DNA from: Mycobacterium sp.
GTDB lineage: Bacteria; Actinomycetota; Actinomycetes; Mycobacteriales; Mycobacteriaceae
Direction: 5' to 3'
NCBI GenBank assembly: GCA_019246375.1
Contig: JAFAQO010000124.1
Span: 1 to 5,660, forward strand
DNA length: 5,660 bases
The notes beneath the pieces were generated by a model that was not told the origin of the DNA, did no database searches, and worked only from the letters and a program-made list of their open reading frames with translations. A program made the translations under genes and the position numbers. Of this stretch, positions 1 to 5,660 are shown piece after piece (within the stretch, counting starts at the first letter, position 1; every line of letters begins with the position of its first letter).

Positions 1-325
1 AGAGCCCGAACAGCGCCACCGCGAACTGATAAGTGTTCGGCAGCTGCAGCAGCACCCGATCGCCAGGTGCGATGCCCAGTGCGTTGAGAGCGGCCGCTGC
101 TTGGCCGGCCCGCTTGTCGAGGTCGGCGAAGCGCAGGCCGTGCTGCCGGGCACTGGGTTGGGCGGCATCGAGCACGGCGACACGCTCGGGCCAGCGCCGT
201 GCAGCGTCGGACAAAAGCGAGTCTACGGTTCGGCCCGTCCAGTAACCGGCCGCCCGATACCGCGCGGCCCGGTCGGCGGGAAACGGCACAAAGCCGTGCA
301 GCGCTGCGGTGGGCGTCCGCCGCAT
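1..325 (-). CDS. mbtA: Salicyl-AMP ligase MbtA, N-terminal part (runs off left edge)
   Basis: Stand-alone adenylating enzyme that converts salicylate and ATP to salicyl-AMP and transfers salicylate to the phosphopantetheine arm of the aryl carrier domain of MbtB, the first committed loading step of mycobactin assembly in the cytoplasm. Only the first 108 codons are present; the family is about 550 residues. The visible protein starts MRRTPTAALHGFVPFP and continues with the family-typical AARYRAAGYWTGRTVD and ARRWPERVAVLD stretches. It then shows the LRFADLDKRAGQAAAALNAL and GIAPGDRVLLQLPN segments of the A1/A2 region of aryl-AMP ligases (DhbE/EntE type). The ATG start is firm: GAAGGAGG lies 4 bases upstream and an in-frame TAG at 352-350 closes the frame behind it, with no other start between. 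The catalytic core and the salicylate pocket lie outside the window, so intactness cannot be judged. It is transcribed away from mbtB and shares the IdeR-box intergenic region with it. Confidence 0.95.
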   Translation of the reverse strand, partial: MRRTPTAALHGFVPFPADRAARYRAAGYWTGRTVDSLLSDAARRWPERVAVLDAAQPSARQHGLRFADLDKRAGQAAAALNALGIAPGDRVLLQLPNTYQFAVALFGL

Positions 326-329
326 CCAG

Positions 330-337
330 CCTCCTTC
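330..337 (-). promoter_or_regulatory. Ribosome binding site of mbtA
   Basis: On the minus strand the bases read GAAGGAGG, a near-ideal match to the anti-Shine-Dalgarno end of 16S rRNA, followed by a 4-base spacer and the ATG. It fixes the mbtA start and suggests strong initiation. Confidence 0.85.
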
Positions 338-363
338 GGTAACAACTGCCTAGGGGCGAAGAT

Positions 364-369
364 AGGATA
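364..369 (-). promoter_or_regulatory. Candidate -10 element for mbtA
   Basis: The minus strand reads TATCCT here, fitting the TANNNT pattern of actinobacterial SigA-type -10 elements, and lies 38 bases upstream of the mbtA ATG. The IdeR box sits 10 bases upstream of it, where it would cover the -35 region and block polymerase. I see no convincing -35 hexamer at 17 bases. An overlapping alternative, TATCTT at 364-359, is almost as good. Confidence 0.3.
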
Positions 370-379
370 ACCACCCAAA

Positions 380-398
380 TTAGGACAGCCTGTGCTAA
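380..398. promoter_or_regulatory. IdeR iron box in the mbtA-mbtB divergent control region
   Basis: The 19 bases read TTAGGACAGCCTGTGCTAA. They form an inverted repeat that breaks only at the centre and at one symmetric pair (positions 5 and 15). They match 14 of 19 positions of the known IdeR/DtxR consensus TTAGGTTAGSCTAACCTAA. As I recall, the M. tuberculosis mbtA-mbtB box differs from this by one base. IdeR with bound Fe2+ binds such boxes and represses siderophore genes under iron sufficiency. The site is 54 bases from the mbtA start and 82 from the mbtB start, so one operator can serve both directions. Confidence 0.93.
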
Positions 399-408
399 CT
401 AGTAGGGT
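380..408 (+). promoter_or_regulatory. Candidate mbtB promoter overlapping the IdeR box
   Basis: TAGGGT at 403-408 fits the TANNNT -10 pattern and lies 17 bases after TTAGGA at 380-385, a poor (3 of 6) -35 match. Transcription would then start near 415, leaving a leader of roughly 65 bases before the GTG. The IdeR box fills the -35 and spacer region, a geometry that fits repression by occlusion. This is inference from spacing only. Confidence 0.35.
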
Positions 409-471
409 TAGCCCGCAGTCGTGCGGTGCTGCTCACGCGTTTGGGCGGTGGGCGCTGGTGAGGAAGGCATA

Positions 472-477
472 GGGAGG
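472..477 (+). promoter_or_regulatory. Ribosome binding site of mbtB, next to tandem GTG codons
   Basis: GGGAGG ends 3 bases before the GTG at 481 and 6 bases before the GTG at 484. The site supports a start at this tandem pair rather than at the in-frame GTG at 421, which lies only 10 bases after an in-frame TAG at 409-411 and close to the likely transcription start. The spacing alone slightly favours 484, while protein alignment favours 481. Confidence 0.7.
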
Positions 478-480
478 GTC

Positions 481-3400
481 GTGGTGTGTGCCGCGAGCAG
501 TCCGGAGGCCATCTGTGCAGAGGTCGCTGAACTGCTCGGCAGCAGCGCCGAGGCCCTTGACCCCGCCGACAATCTGATCGCTCAGGGGCTGGATTCGATC
601 CGGATCATGGCGCTCGCGGGCCGCTGGCGCCGGCAGGGTGTCGCCGTCAGCTTCGCCGCCTTGGCGGCCACGCCCACGATCGAGGCATGGGCGCAGCTGG
701 TGTCCGCGGGTCTTCCCGCCGCCGAAGAGCCGGTGTCCGACCAACCGGTGCCCGCCGCCGAGATGTCCGGCGCCTTTCCGCTCGCCCCGATGCAGCATGC
801 GCTCTGGATCGGCCGCCAGGACAACCAGCAGCTCGGCGGGGTGGCCGGGCATCTCTATGTTGAGTTCGACTGCGGAGCAATCGATTCCGAGCGGCTGCGC
901 TCGGCGGCCGCTGCGCTGGCGCTGCGGCACCCGATGCTGCGCGTGCAGTTTCTGCCCGACGGAACGCAGCGGATCGATCCCGCGATGCGGGTGGGCGTCG
1001 GCGTGCACGATCTTCGCGACCTTGACACCGAGACCGTCGACCAGCGGCTTGCCGCGATCCGGGAGGCCAAGTCCCACCAGCAGCTCAACGGTGCGGCTTT
1101 CGAACTCACGCTGACGTTGTTGCCCCATGGGCGGTCGCGGCTGCACGTCGACCTGGATATGCAGGCCGCCGACGCGATGAGCTACCGCACCGTGATGGCC
1201 GACCTGGCGGCGCTCTACGCCGGCCGGCGGTTACCCGACTTGGGCTACACCTACCGCCAGTACCGCGATGCCATTCTCCGCCGGGAGTCCGGGCCGCAAG
1301 CCGCCCGCGACGCCGACCGGGATTGGTGGGCGCAGCGCATACCGCAGCTGCCGGGTCCGCCCAAACTGCCGCAACTACACGATGGCGGACGCCCACGTCT
1401 GCCCACCAGCACCCGGCGCTGGCGCTGGCTGGACCCGAAGACCCGCGACGCACTGTTCGCCAGAGGCCGGGCCCGTGGCCTGACCCCGGCGATGACGTTG
1501 GCCGCGTCGTTCGCCCACACGCTCGCGCGTTGGTCCGCCACGCCCCACTTCCTGCTGAACGTCCCGCTGTTCGAACGCCAACCGCTGCATCCCGACGTCG
1601 ATGGTGTGGTCGGCGACTTCACCTCATCGCTGCTGCTCGACATCGACTTGACGCAGACTGCCACCCCGGCGGCGCGGGCTCACGTGGTGCAGGACGCCAT
1701 GCGCACCGCCGCCGCGCACGCCGCCTATCCCGGTCTATCGGTCCTGCGCGACCTCGGCCGGCACCGCGGCGCACAGGTGCTCGCGCCGGTGGTGTTCACC
1801 AGCGCGCTCGGACTCGGCGAGCTGTTCTGCGGGCAAGTCGCCGAGCAATTCGGCACACCCGCCTGGATCATCTCGCAGGGCCCACAGGTGCTGCTCGACG
1901 CGCAGGTCACCGAGTTCAACGGTGGAGTACTAGTGAACTGGGACGTTCGCGACGCAGTGTTTCCGCCCGGCGTCGTCGACGCCATGTTCGCCCACCACAT
2001 CGACGAACTGTTCCGACTGGCCGGCGCGGACGACGCTTGGGATGCGCCCGGCCCGCCGGCGCTGCCGGCCGCCCAACGTGCGGTGCGTGCGGCACTCAAT
2101 AACCGGACCGCCGCACCCAGCGGAGAAGCGTTGCACGACGGATTCTTCCGCCGGGCCGAGCTGCGGCCCGACGCGCCGGCGGTGTATGCCAGCTCCGGCG
2201 ATCTCAGTTACGGCGAGCTGCGCGAGCAGGCGTCGGCGGTCGCGGCGGCGTTGCGTGACTTCGGCGTCGGAGCAGGCGATACGGTCGCGGTGCTGGGCCC
2301 GAAGAATGCTCAGCAGATCCCGGCGCTGCTGGGCATCCTGGCCGCCGGTGGCGTCTACCTGCCGATCGGCGCCGACCAACCAGCTGACCGCGCCGCACGC
2401 ATCCTCGACTCCGGCGCGGTGCGCGTGGCCCTGGTTTGCGGCGACCAGCCGATACCGGTGGCCGTGCCCGCGCTCACACTGGGCGAGGCGCTGCACCGCG
2501 GTGCCCGTGCCGAAACTCATCCCACGGCAACAAGTCCCGACCAACTGGCCTATGTGCTGTTCACGTCGGGCTCGACCGGTGAGCCCAAGGGCGTCGAGCT
2601 GACTCACGACGGCGCAATGAACACCGTGGAATTCCTCACCCGCCACTTCGAGCTCGGCCCGACCGACCGCTGCCTGGCGCTCTCGACCTTGGAATGCGAC
2701 ATGTCGGTGCTGGACATCTTCGCCACACTGCGCGCAGGCGGGGCCATCGTTGTGGTCGACGAGAAGCAGCGCCGTGATCCCGACAGTTGGCCCCGGCTCA
2801 TCGACGCCCACCACGTGACGGTGCTCAACTTCTTGCCGGGCTGGTTGGAAATGCTGCTCGAAGTCGGGGCGGGGCGGCTTTCGTCGCTGCGGGTGGTGCC
2901 CACCGGCGGCGATTGGGTTCGACCCGAGCTGGCGCGGCGACTGAAAGCCGAAGCGCCGGGCGTGCGGTTCGCCGGGTTGGGCGGCGCCACCGAAACAGCG
3001 GTGCACGCCACGATTTGCGAGGTCCACAAGCCGCCGGCGTACTGGGCCAGCGTGCCCTACGGCACACCGTTCCCCAACATCGCCTGCCGGGTGGTAACCG
3101 AGGACGGCGACGACTGCCCCGACTGGGTGGCCGGTGAACTGTGGATTGCCGGGCGCGGCCTCGCGCGCGGCTACCGCGGCCGTCCGGATTTGACCGCCGA
3201 CCGTTTCGTCCTGTACGACGGCCGGATCTGGTACCGCACCGGCGATCTGGCGCGCTACTGGCCCGACGGAACACTCGAGTTCGTCGGCCGAGCTGACCAC
3301 CGCGCCAAGGTCAGCGGCTACCGCGTCGAGCTCGGCGAGGTCGAGGCCATGCTCCGTCGGGTGCCTGGCGTGCAAGTCGCGGTGGCCGCAACAGTGCCGA

Positions 3401-3966
3401 CCACCAAGGGATCCGATGTACTGGCCGCCGCCATCCGCGCTGACGATCCCCGGCTCACTGCCGAACGCATCCGAGAGGCACTGAGGGACCTCGCGCCGAC
3501 GTACATGATTCCCCGCCATATGGCGCTGGTCGACCGCATCCCGTTCACCGACGGCGGCAAAATCGACCGGCGCAGGATCGCCGTTGAGTTGGCTGCCGGT
3601 GCCAGTGAGACGAAGCCCGCTCACCGGGTGTGTTCGACACCGGTGGAGGCCGCGCTGGCGGCGATAGTCGGCGACGTGCTCGGCGTGGACTCAGTCAACG
3701 GCGACGATGACTTCTTCGCACTCGGCGGCGATTCGGTGCTGGCCACCCGGACTGTTGCCCGCATCCGCACTTGGCTGGACACCCCCGACGTCATGGTCGC
3801 CGACATGTTCGTTGCCCGGACCGTCGCTGCGCTCGCCGGCCGGCTCACTGGACGTGAACGCGACAGCGGGCGGCTCGAACAAGTTGCCGAGGTGTATTTG
3901 GAAATCTCCCGGATGGACGCTGACGAAGTGCTGGCAGAATCCGCCAAAACCGCTCCAGCACAATGA
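481..3966 (+). CDS. mbtB: Mycobactin synthetase MbtB (ArCP-Cy-A-PCP nonribosomal peptide synthetase)
   Basis: Builds the hydroxyphenyl-oxazoline cap of mycobactin: it receives salicylate from MbtA, activates Ser or Thr, condenses and cyclodehydrates them, and passes the product to the next synthetase (MbtE). Residues are numbered from 481. The aryl carrier domain (about 8-77) has QGLDSIR with the phosphopantetheine serine at Ser39. The heterocyclisation domain (about 95-515) has DxxxxDxxS at Asp226, Asp231 and Ser234, VVGDFTS near 376-382 and PVVFTS ending at Ser441. Thr440 and Asp473 align with residues known to matter for cyclisation in this family. The adenylation domain (about 550-1037) has LFTSGSTGEPKG, GGATETAVH, YRTGDLARYWPDG, RADHRAKVSGYRVELGE and GGKIDRRRI with Lys1027. 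The carrier domain carries FFALGGDSV with Ser1085. No methyltransferase or epimerase is inserted. I chose GTG 481 because it has a ribosome binding site and matches the N-terminal length of M. tuberculosis MbtB as I remember it. The frame opens at GTG 421. The protein ends after the PCP; the usual C-terminal thioesterase is the next gene. Confidence 0.95.
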   Translation: MVCAASSPEAICAEVAELLGSSAEALDPADNLIAQGLDSIRIMALAGRWRRQGVAVSFAALAATPTIEAWAQLVSAGLPAAEEPVSDQPVPAAEMSGAFPLAPMQHALWIGRQDNQQLGGVAGHLYVEFDCGAIDSERLRSAAAALALRHPMLRVQFLPDGTQRIDPAMRVGVGVHDLRDLDTETVDQRLAAIREAKSHQQLNGAAFELTLTLLPHGRSRLHVDLDMQAADAMSYRTVMADLAALYAGRRLPDLGYTYRQYRDAILRRESGPQAARDADRDWWAQRIPQLPGPPKLPQLHDGGRPRLPTSTRRWRWLDPKTRDALFARGRARGLTPAMTLAASFAHTLARWSATPHFLLNVPLFERQPLHPDVDGVVGDFTSSLLLDIDLTQTATPAARAHVVQDAMRTAAAHAAYPGLSVLRDLGRHRGAQVLAPVVFTSALGLGELFCGQVAEQFGTPAWIISQGPQVLLDAQVTEFNGGVLVNWDVRDAVFPPGVVDAMFAHHIDELFRLAGADDAWDAPGPPALPAAQRAVRAALNNRTAAPSGEALHDGFFRRAELRPDAPAVYASSGDLSYGELREQASAVAAALRDFGVGAGDTVAVLGPKNAQQIPALLGILAAGGVYLPIGADQPADRAARILDSGAVRVALVCGDQPIPVAVPALTLGEALHRGARAETHPTATSPDQLAYVLFTSGSTGEPKGVELTHDGAMNTVEFLTRHFELGPTDRCLALSTLECDMSVLDIFATLRAGGAIVVVDEKQRRDPDSWPRLIDAHHVTVLNFLPGWLEMLLEVGAGRLSSLRVVPTGGDWVRPELARRLKAEAPGVRFAGLGGATETAVHATICEVHKPPAYWASVPYGTPFPNIACRVVTEDGDDCPDWVAGELWIAGRGLARGYRGRPDLTADRFVLYDGRIWYRTGDLARYWPDGTLEFVGRADHRAKVSGYRVELGEVEAMLRRVPGVQVAVAATVPTTKGSDVLAAAIRADDPRLTAERIREALRDLAPTYMIPRHMALVDRIPFTDGGKIDRRRIAVELAAGASETKPAHRVCSTPVEAALAAIVGDVLGVDSVNGDDDFFALGGDSVLATRTVARIRTWLDTPDVMVADMFVARTVAALAGRLTGRERDSGRLEQVAEVYLEISRMDADEVLAESAKTAPAQ

Positions 3967-4727
3967 CGTCGGCCAAGCCGACCAGAGTGCCGGCCGGATT
4001 CGCGCGCTGGGTCAAACATTTCCCGGGCCCCGAAGGCGGGGCGTGTTGCAGTGCCACCGTGGTCTTCCCGCACGCCGGCGCAGCCGCGGCGAGCTACCGC
4101 AGGCTGGCGAGCGCACTGGCGGCCGGTGGCGACACGTTCATCGTGCAATATCCGCAACGGGCCGAACGGCTTGCCGAACCCGCCCCCAAAACAGTGCACG
4201 ACCTCGCCTCCGGACTTTTCGGTGCCGGGCCGTGGCACCACGTCGCGCCGCTGCGCCTCTTCGGCCACAGCATGGGCGCGGTCGTGGCCTTTGAATTCGC
4301 CCGTATCGCTGAGCAGCACGGGGTCACGGTGCAAAAGCTATGGGTGTCGGCCGGCCCGGTACCGTCGACGGTCGCCGGTCTGCCCGAACTGCCCACCAGC
4401 GACGAGGAACTGCTCGCCGATCTGGTCGATCTCGGCGGCACCGACCCGCGACTGCTCGCCGACGAGGAGTTCGCCGGACTACTGACCACCGCGGCGCGTT
4501 GCGACTACCAGGCGCTCAACCGCTACCAGTGCGATGCCACGGTTCGTATTCGCGCCGATATTCATGCTGTCGGCGGCCGGCAAGACCATCGCGTAGACGG
4601 CCGCTCGCTGCGTCGGTGGGCCAATCACACCAAAGGCACGTTCACGCTGTCGTTCTTCGACGGTGGGCACTTCTACGTCAACGAGCACATCGACGTCCTC
4701 GCTGATCGAGTTATCACCGATGCGTGA
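3963..4727 (+). CDS. mbtT: Thioesterase MbtT, separate from MbtB
   Basis: Alpha/beta-hydrolase thioesterase of the type II (editing) class found beside nonribosomal peptide synthetases. It probably hydrolyses wrongly loaded or stalled acyl groups from the carrier domains of the mycobactin line; a role in product release is possible but not shown. The 254-residue length is typical. Visible motifs are VVFPHAGAAAASYRRLA (33-49), where this family usually has FPHAGG; QYPQRAERL (62-70); LFGHSMGA (99-106) with nucleophile Ser103; GGRQDHRV (204-211) with catalytic Asp208; and FFDGGHFYVN (231-240) with catalytic His236. The Ser-Asp-His spacing fits a complete triad. The ATG overlaps the mbtB TGA (ATGA) and there is no clear ribosome binding site, so translation is probably coupled to mbtB. 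The M. tuberculosis MbtB, recalled as about 1414 residues, carries this domain fused at its C-terminus; 1161 plus 254 residues here nearly equals that. The gene symbol follows usage for separate mycobacterial copies. Confidence 0.9.
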   Translation: MTSAKPTRVPAGFARWVKHFPGPEGGACCSATVVFPHAGAAAASYRRLASALAAGGDTFIVQYPQRAERLAEPAPKTVHDLASGLFGAGPWHHVAPLRLFGHSMGAVVAFEFARIAEQHGVTVQKLWVSAGPVPSTVAGLPELPTSDEELLADLVDLGGTDPRLLADEEFAGLLTTAARCDYQALNRYQCDATVRIRADIHAVGGRQDHRVDGRSLRRWANHTKGTFTLSFFDGGHFYVNEHIDVLADRVITDA

Positions 4728-4740
4728 GCGCCAGTCCGGT

Positions 4741-5660
4741 ATGGCCCTATCCGACGCCGACCCCGTCGTCGTAGTTGGGATGGCTGTCGAGGCGCCCGGC
4801 GGCGTCGAAACCGCTGACGAGTTCTGGGCACTGCTATCCGAACAGCGTGAGGGCTTGGGTCCTTTTCCCAGAGACCGTGGCTGGCCGGTTCGTGACCTGC
4901 TCGCCGGGTCACGTCGCAGAGGCTTCAAGCCGATCAACGACTGCGGCGGATTTCTGAACGGCGCAGCCACCTTCGACCCCGGCTTCTTCGGCATCTCACC
5001 GCGTGAGGCCACCACGATGGACCCGCAGCAACGGGTCGCACTGCGGGTGTCTTGGCGAGCACTGGAGAACAGCGGCATCAACCCCGACGACCTTGCCGGG
5101 CATAACGCGGGATGCTACGTCGGCGCGTCACCGACCGGATACGGGCCGGACATGGCGGAATTCTCCTGCCACAGCGGGCATTTGATCACCGGAACCGCGC
5201 TGAGCGTGATCTCCGGGCGGATCGCCTACACGCTGGGGCTAGCCGGCCCGGCCTTGACCGTCGACGCCTCCTGTGCCTCGGCGCTTGCCGCACTGCATGT
5301 AGCCGTGCAGTCGGTACGTGCGGGCGACTGCGATATGGCGCTGGCCGGTGGTGTCTGCGTCATGGGCTCGCCCGGTTACTTCGTCGAGTTCTCCCGGCAG
5401 CACGCCTTATCCGACGACGGGCACTGTCGCCCCTATAGCGCGCATCCCAGCGGAACGGTATGGGCCGAAGGCGCAGCAATTTTCGTACTGCAACGCAAGT
5501 CGGCGGCGCTGCGCGAGGGCCGGCGGATCGTCGGGGAAATCCGAGCCAGCGCGGTCAACCAGGACGGCCGCAGCGCTGGGCTTAGTGCCCCGAGTGGCGC
5601 GGCGCAGGCCCGCCTGTTTCGGCAAGCGATGAGACAGGCAGGAGTCCGCGCTGAAGACGT
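4741..5660 (+). CDS. mbtC: Mycobactin polyketide ketosynthase MbtC, N-terminal part (runs off right edge)
   Basis: Stand-alone beta-ketoacyl synthase that, with the downstream multidomain protein MbtD, makes the beta-hydroxy acid linker of the mycobactin backbone by decarboxylative condensation. The 306 codons seen begin MALSDADPVVVVGMAVEAPG, the ketosynthase N-terminus. They continue with GFFGISPREATTMDPQQRVA (82-101), NPDDLAGHNAGCYVGAS (114-130), and TVDASCASALAALH (173-186) with the active-site Cys178. AGDCDMALAGGV (194-205) and AVNQDGRSAGLSAPSG (271-286) follow. The two histidine motifs (HGTGT and NIGH) lie beyond the edge; the family is about 440 residues. It follows mbtT after 13 bases and is in the same operon. 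The start is uncertain: an in-frame ATG at 4720 would add seven residues (MRERQSG) and overlap the mbtT stop by 8 bases. I chose 4741 because it best matches the N-terminus of M. tuberculosis MbtC as I remember it; neither site has a strong ribosome binding site. Confidence 0.92.
   Translation, partial: MALSDADPVVVVGMAVEAPGGVETADEFWALLSEQREGLGPFPRDRGWPVRDLLAGSRRRGFKPINDCGGFLNGAATFDPGFFGISPREATTMDPQQRVALRVSWRALENSGINPDDLAGHNAGCYVGASPTGYGPDMAEFSCHSGHLITGTALSVISGRIAYTLGLAGPALTVDASCASALAALHVAVQSVRAGDCDMALAGGVCVMGSPGYFVEFSRQHALSDDGHCRPYSAHPSGTVWAEGAAIFVLQRKSAALREGRRIVGEIRASAVNQDGRSAGLSAPSGAAQARLFRQAMRQAGVRAED

Noticed and set aside
33..370. Two overlapping plus-strand open frames of 70 and 89 residues at the left edge
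   Set aside because: They lie antisense to the clear mbtA reading frame, and the second runs on into the control region; no motif supports either.
458..472. Five-codon GTG...TAG upstream frame in the mbtB leader, a possible leader peptide
   Set aside because: GTG AGG AAG GCA TAG has no ribosome binding site and no sign of an attenuator hairpin; it is what chance would give in such sequence.
1930..3624. 564-residue open frame on the minus strand, antisense to mbtB
   Set aside because: Long antisense frames are common in GC-rich genes with strong third-position bias. The protein shows no recognisable motif, and the plus strand carries clear adenylation-domain motifs throughout this span.
3621..4334. 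237-residue minus-strand frame across the mbtB-mbtT junction
   Set aside because: It is antisense to well-supported PCP and thioesterase motifs and has no recognisable domain.
3967..4740. Search for a transcription terminator or internal promoter between mbtB, mbtT and mbtC
   Set aside because: The genes overlap or are 13 bases apart, and I see no hairpin with a T-run or convincing promoter, so one operon is the simpler reading.
1..5660. Insertion sequences, CRISPR arrays, tRNA genes or attachment sites
   Set aside because: Nearly all bases belong to four mycobactin genes and their control region; I found no direct repeat arrays, transposase motifs or tRNA-like cloverleaf.

Overview
This window is the divergent head of a mycobactin (salicyl-capped hydroxamate siderophore) biosynthesis cluster. 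The DNA is GC-rich and the gene order is mbtA (leftward), then mbtB, a thioesterase gene and mbtC (rightward). Protein sequences closely resemble the Mycobacterium tuberculosis Mbt proteins as I remember them. This points to a Mycobacterium or close actinobacterial relative. The separate thioesterase gene argues against the M. tuberculosis complex, where this domain is, to my knowledge, fused to MbtB. I cannot name the species from sequence alone.

Layout: bases 1-325 (minus strand) hold the first 108 codons of mbtA, the salicyl-AMP ligase, running off the left edge. Bases 326-480 are a 155-bp intergenic control region. It has a near-perfect 19-bp IdeR iron box at 380-398, a strong ribosome binding site for mbtA and another before the GTG start of mbtB. 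Bases 481-3966 are mbtB, an ArCP-Cy-A-PCP nonribosomal peptide synthetase of 1161 residues. Bases 3963-4727 are mbtT, a type II-like thioesterase of 254 residues that overlaps the mbtB stop by 4 bases. Bases 4741-5660 are the first 306 codons of mbtC, a stand-alone ketosynthase running off the right edge.

How the genes work together: MbtA activates salicylate and loads it on the N-terminal carrier domain of MbtB. MbtB activates Ser or Thr, condenses it with salicylate and cyclises it to the hydroxyphenyl-oxazoline cap. MbtT probably edits or releases carrier-bound acyl groups. MbtC starts the polyketide part of the backbone together with downstream MbtD. Iron-loaded IdeR binding between the divergent genes would shut off both directions when iron is plentiful.

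The pathway is known, so I do not see an undescribed system here. The points worth a second look are the split of the thioesterase from MbtB, the Thr-like adenylation code, two changed positions in a conserved Cy motif, and the start-site choices.
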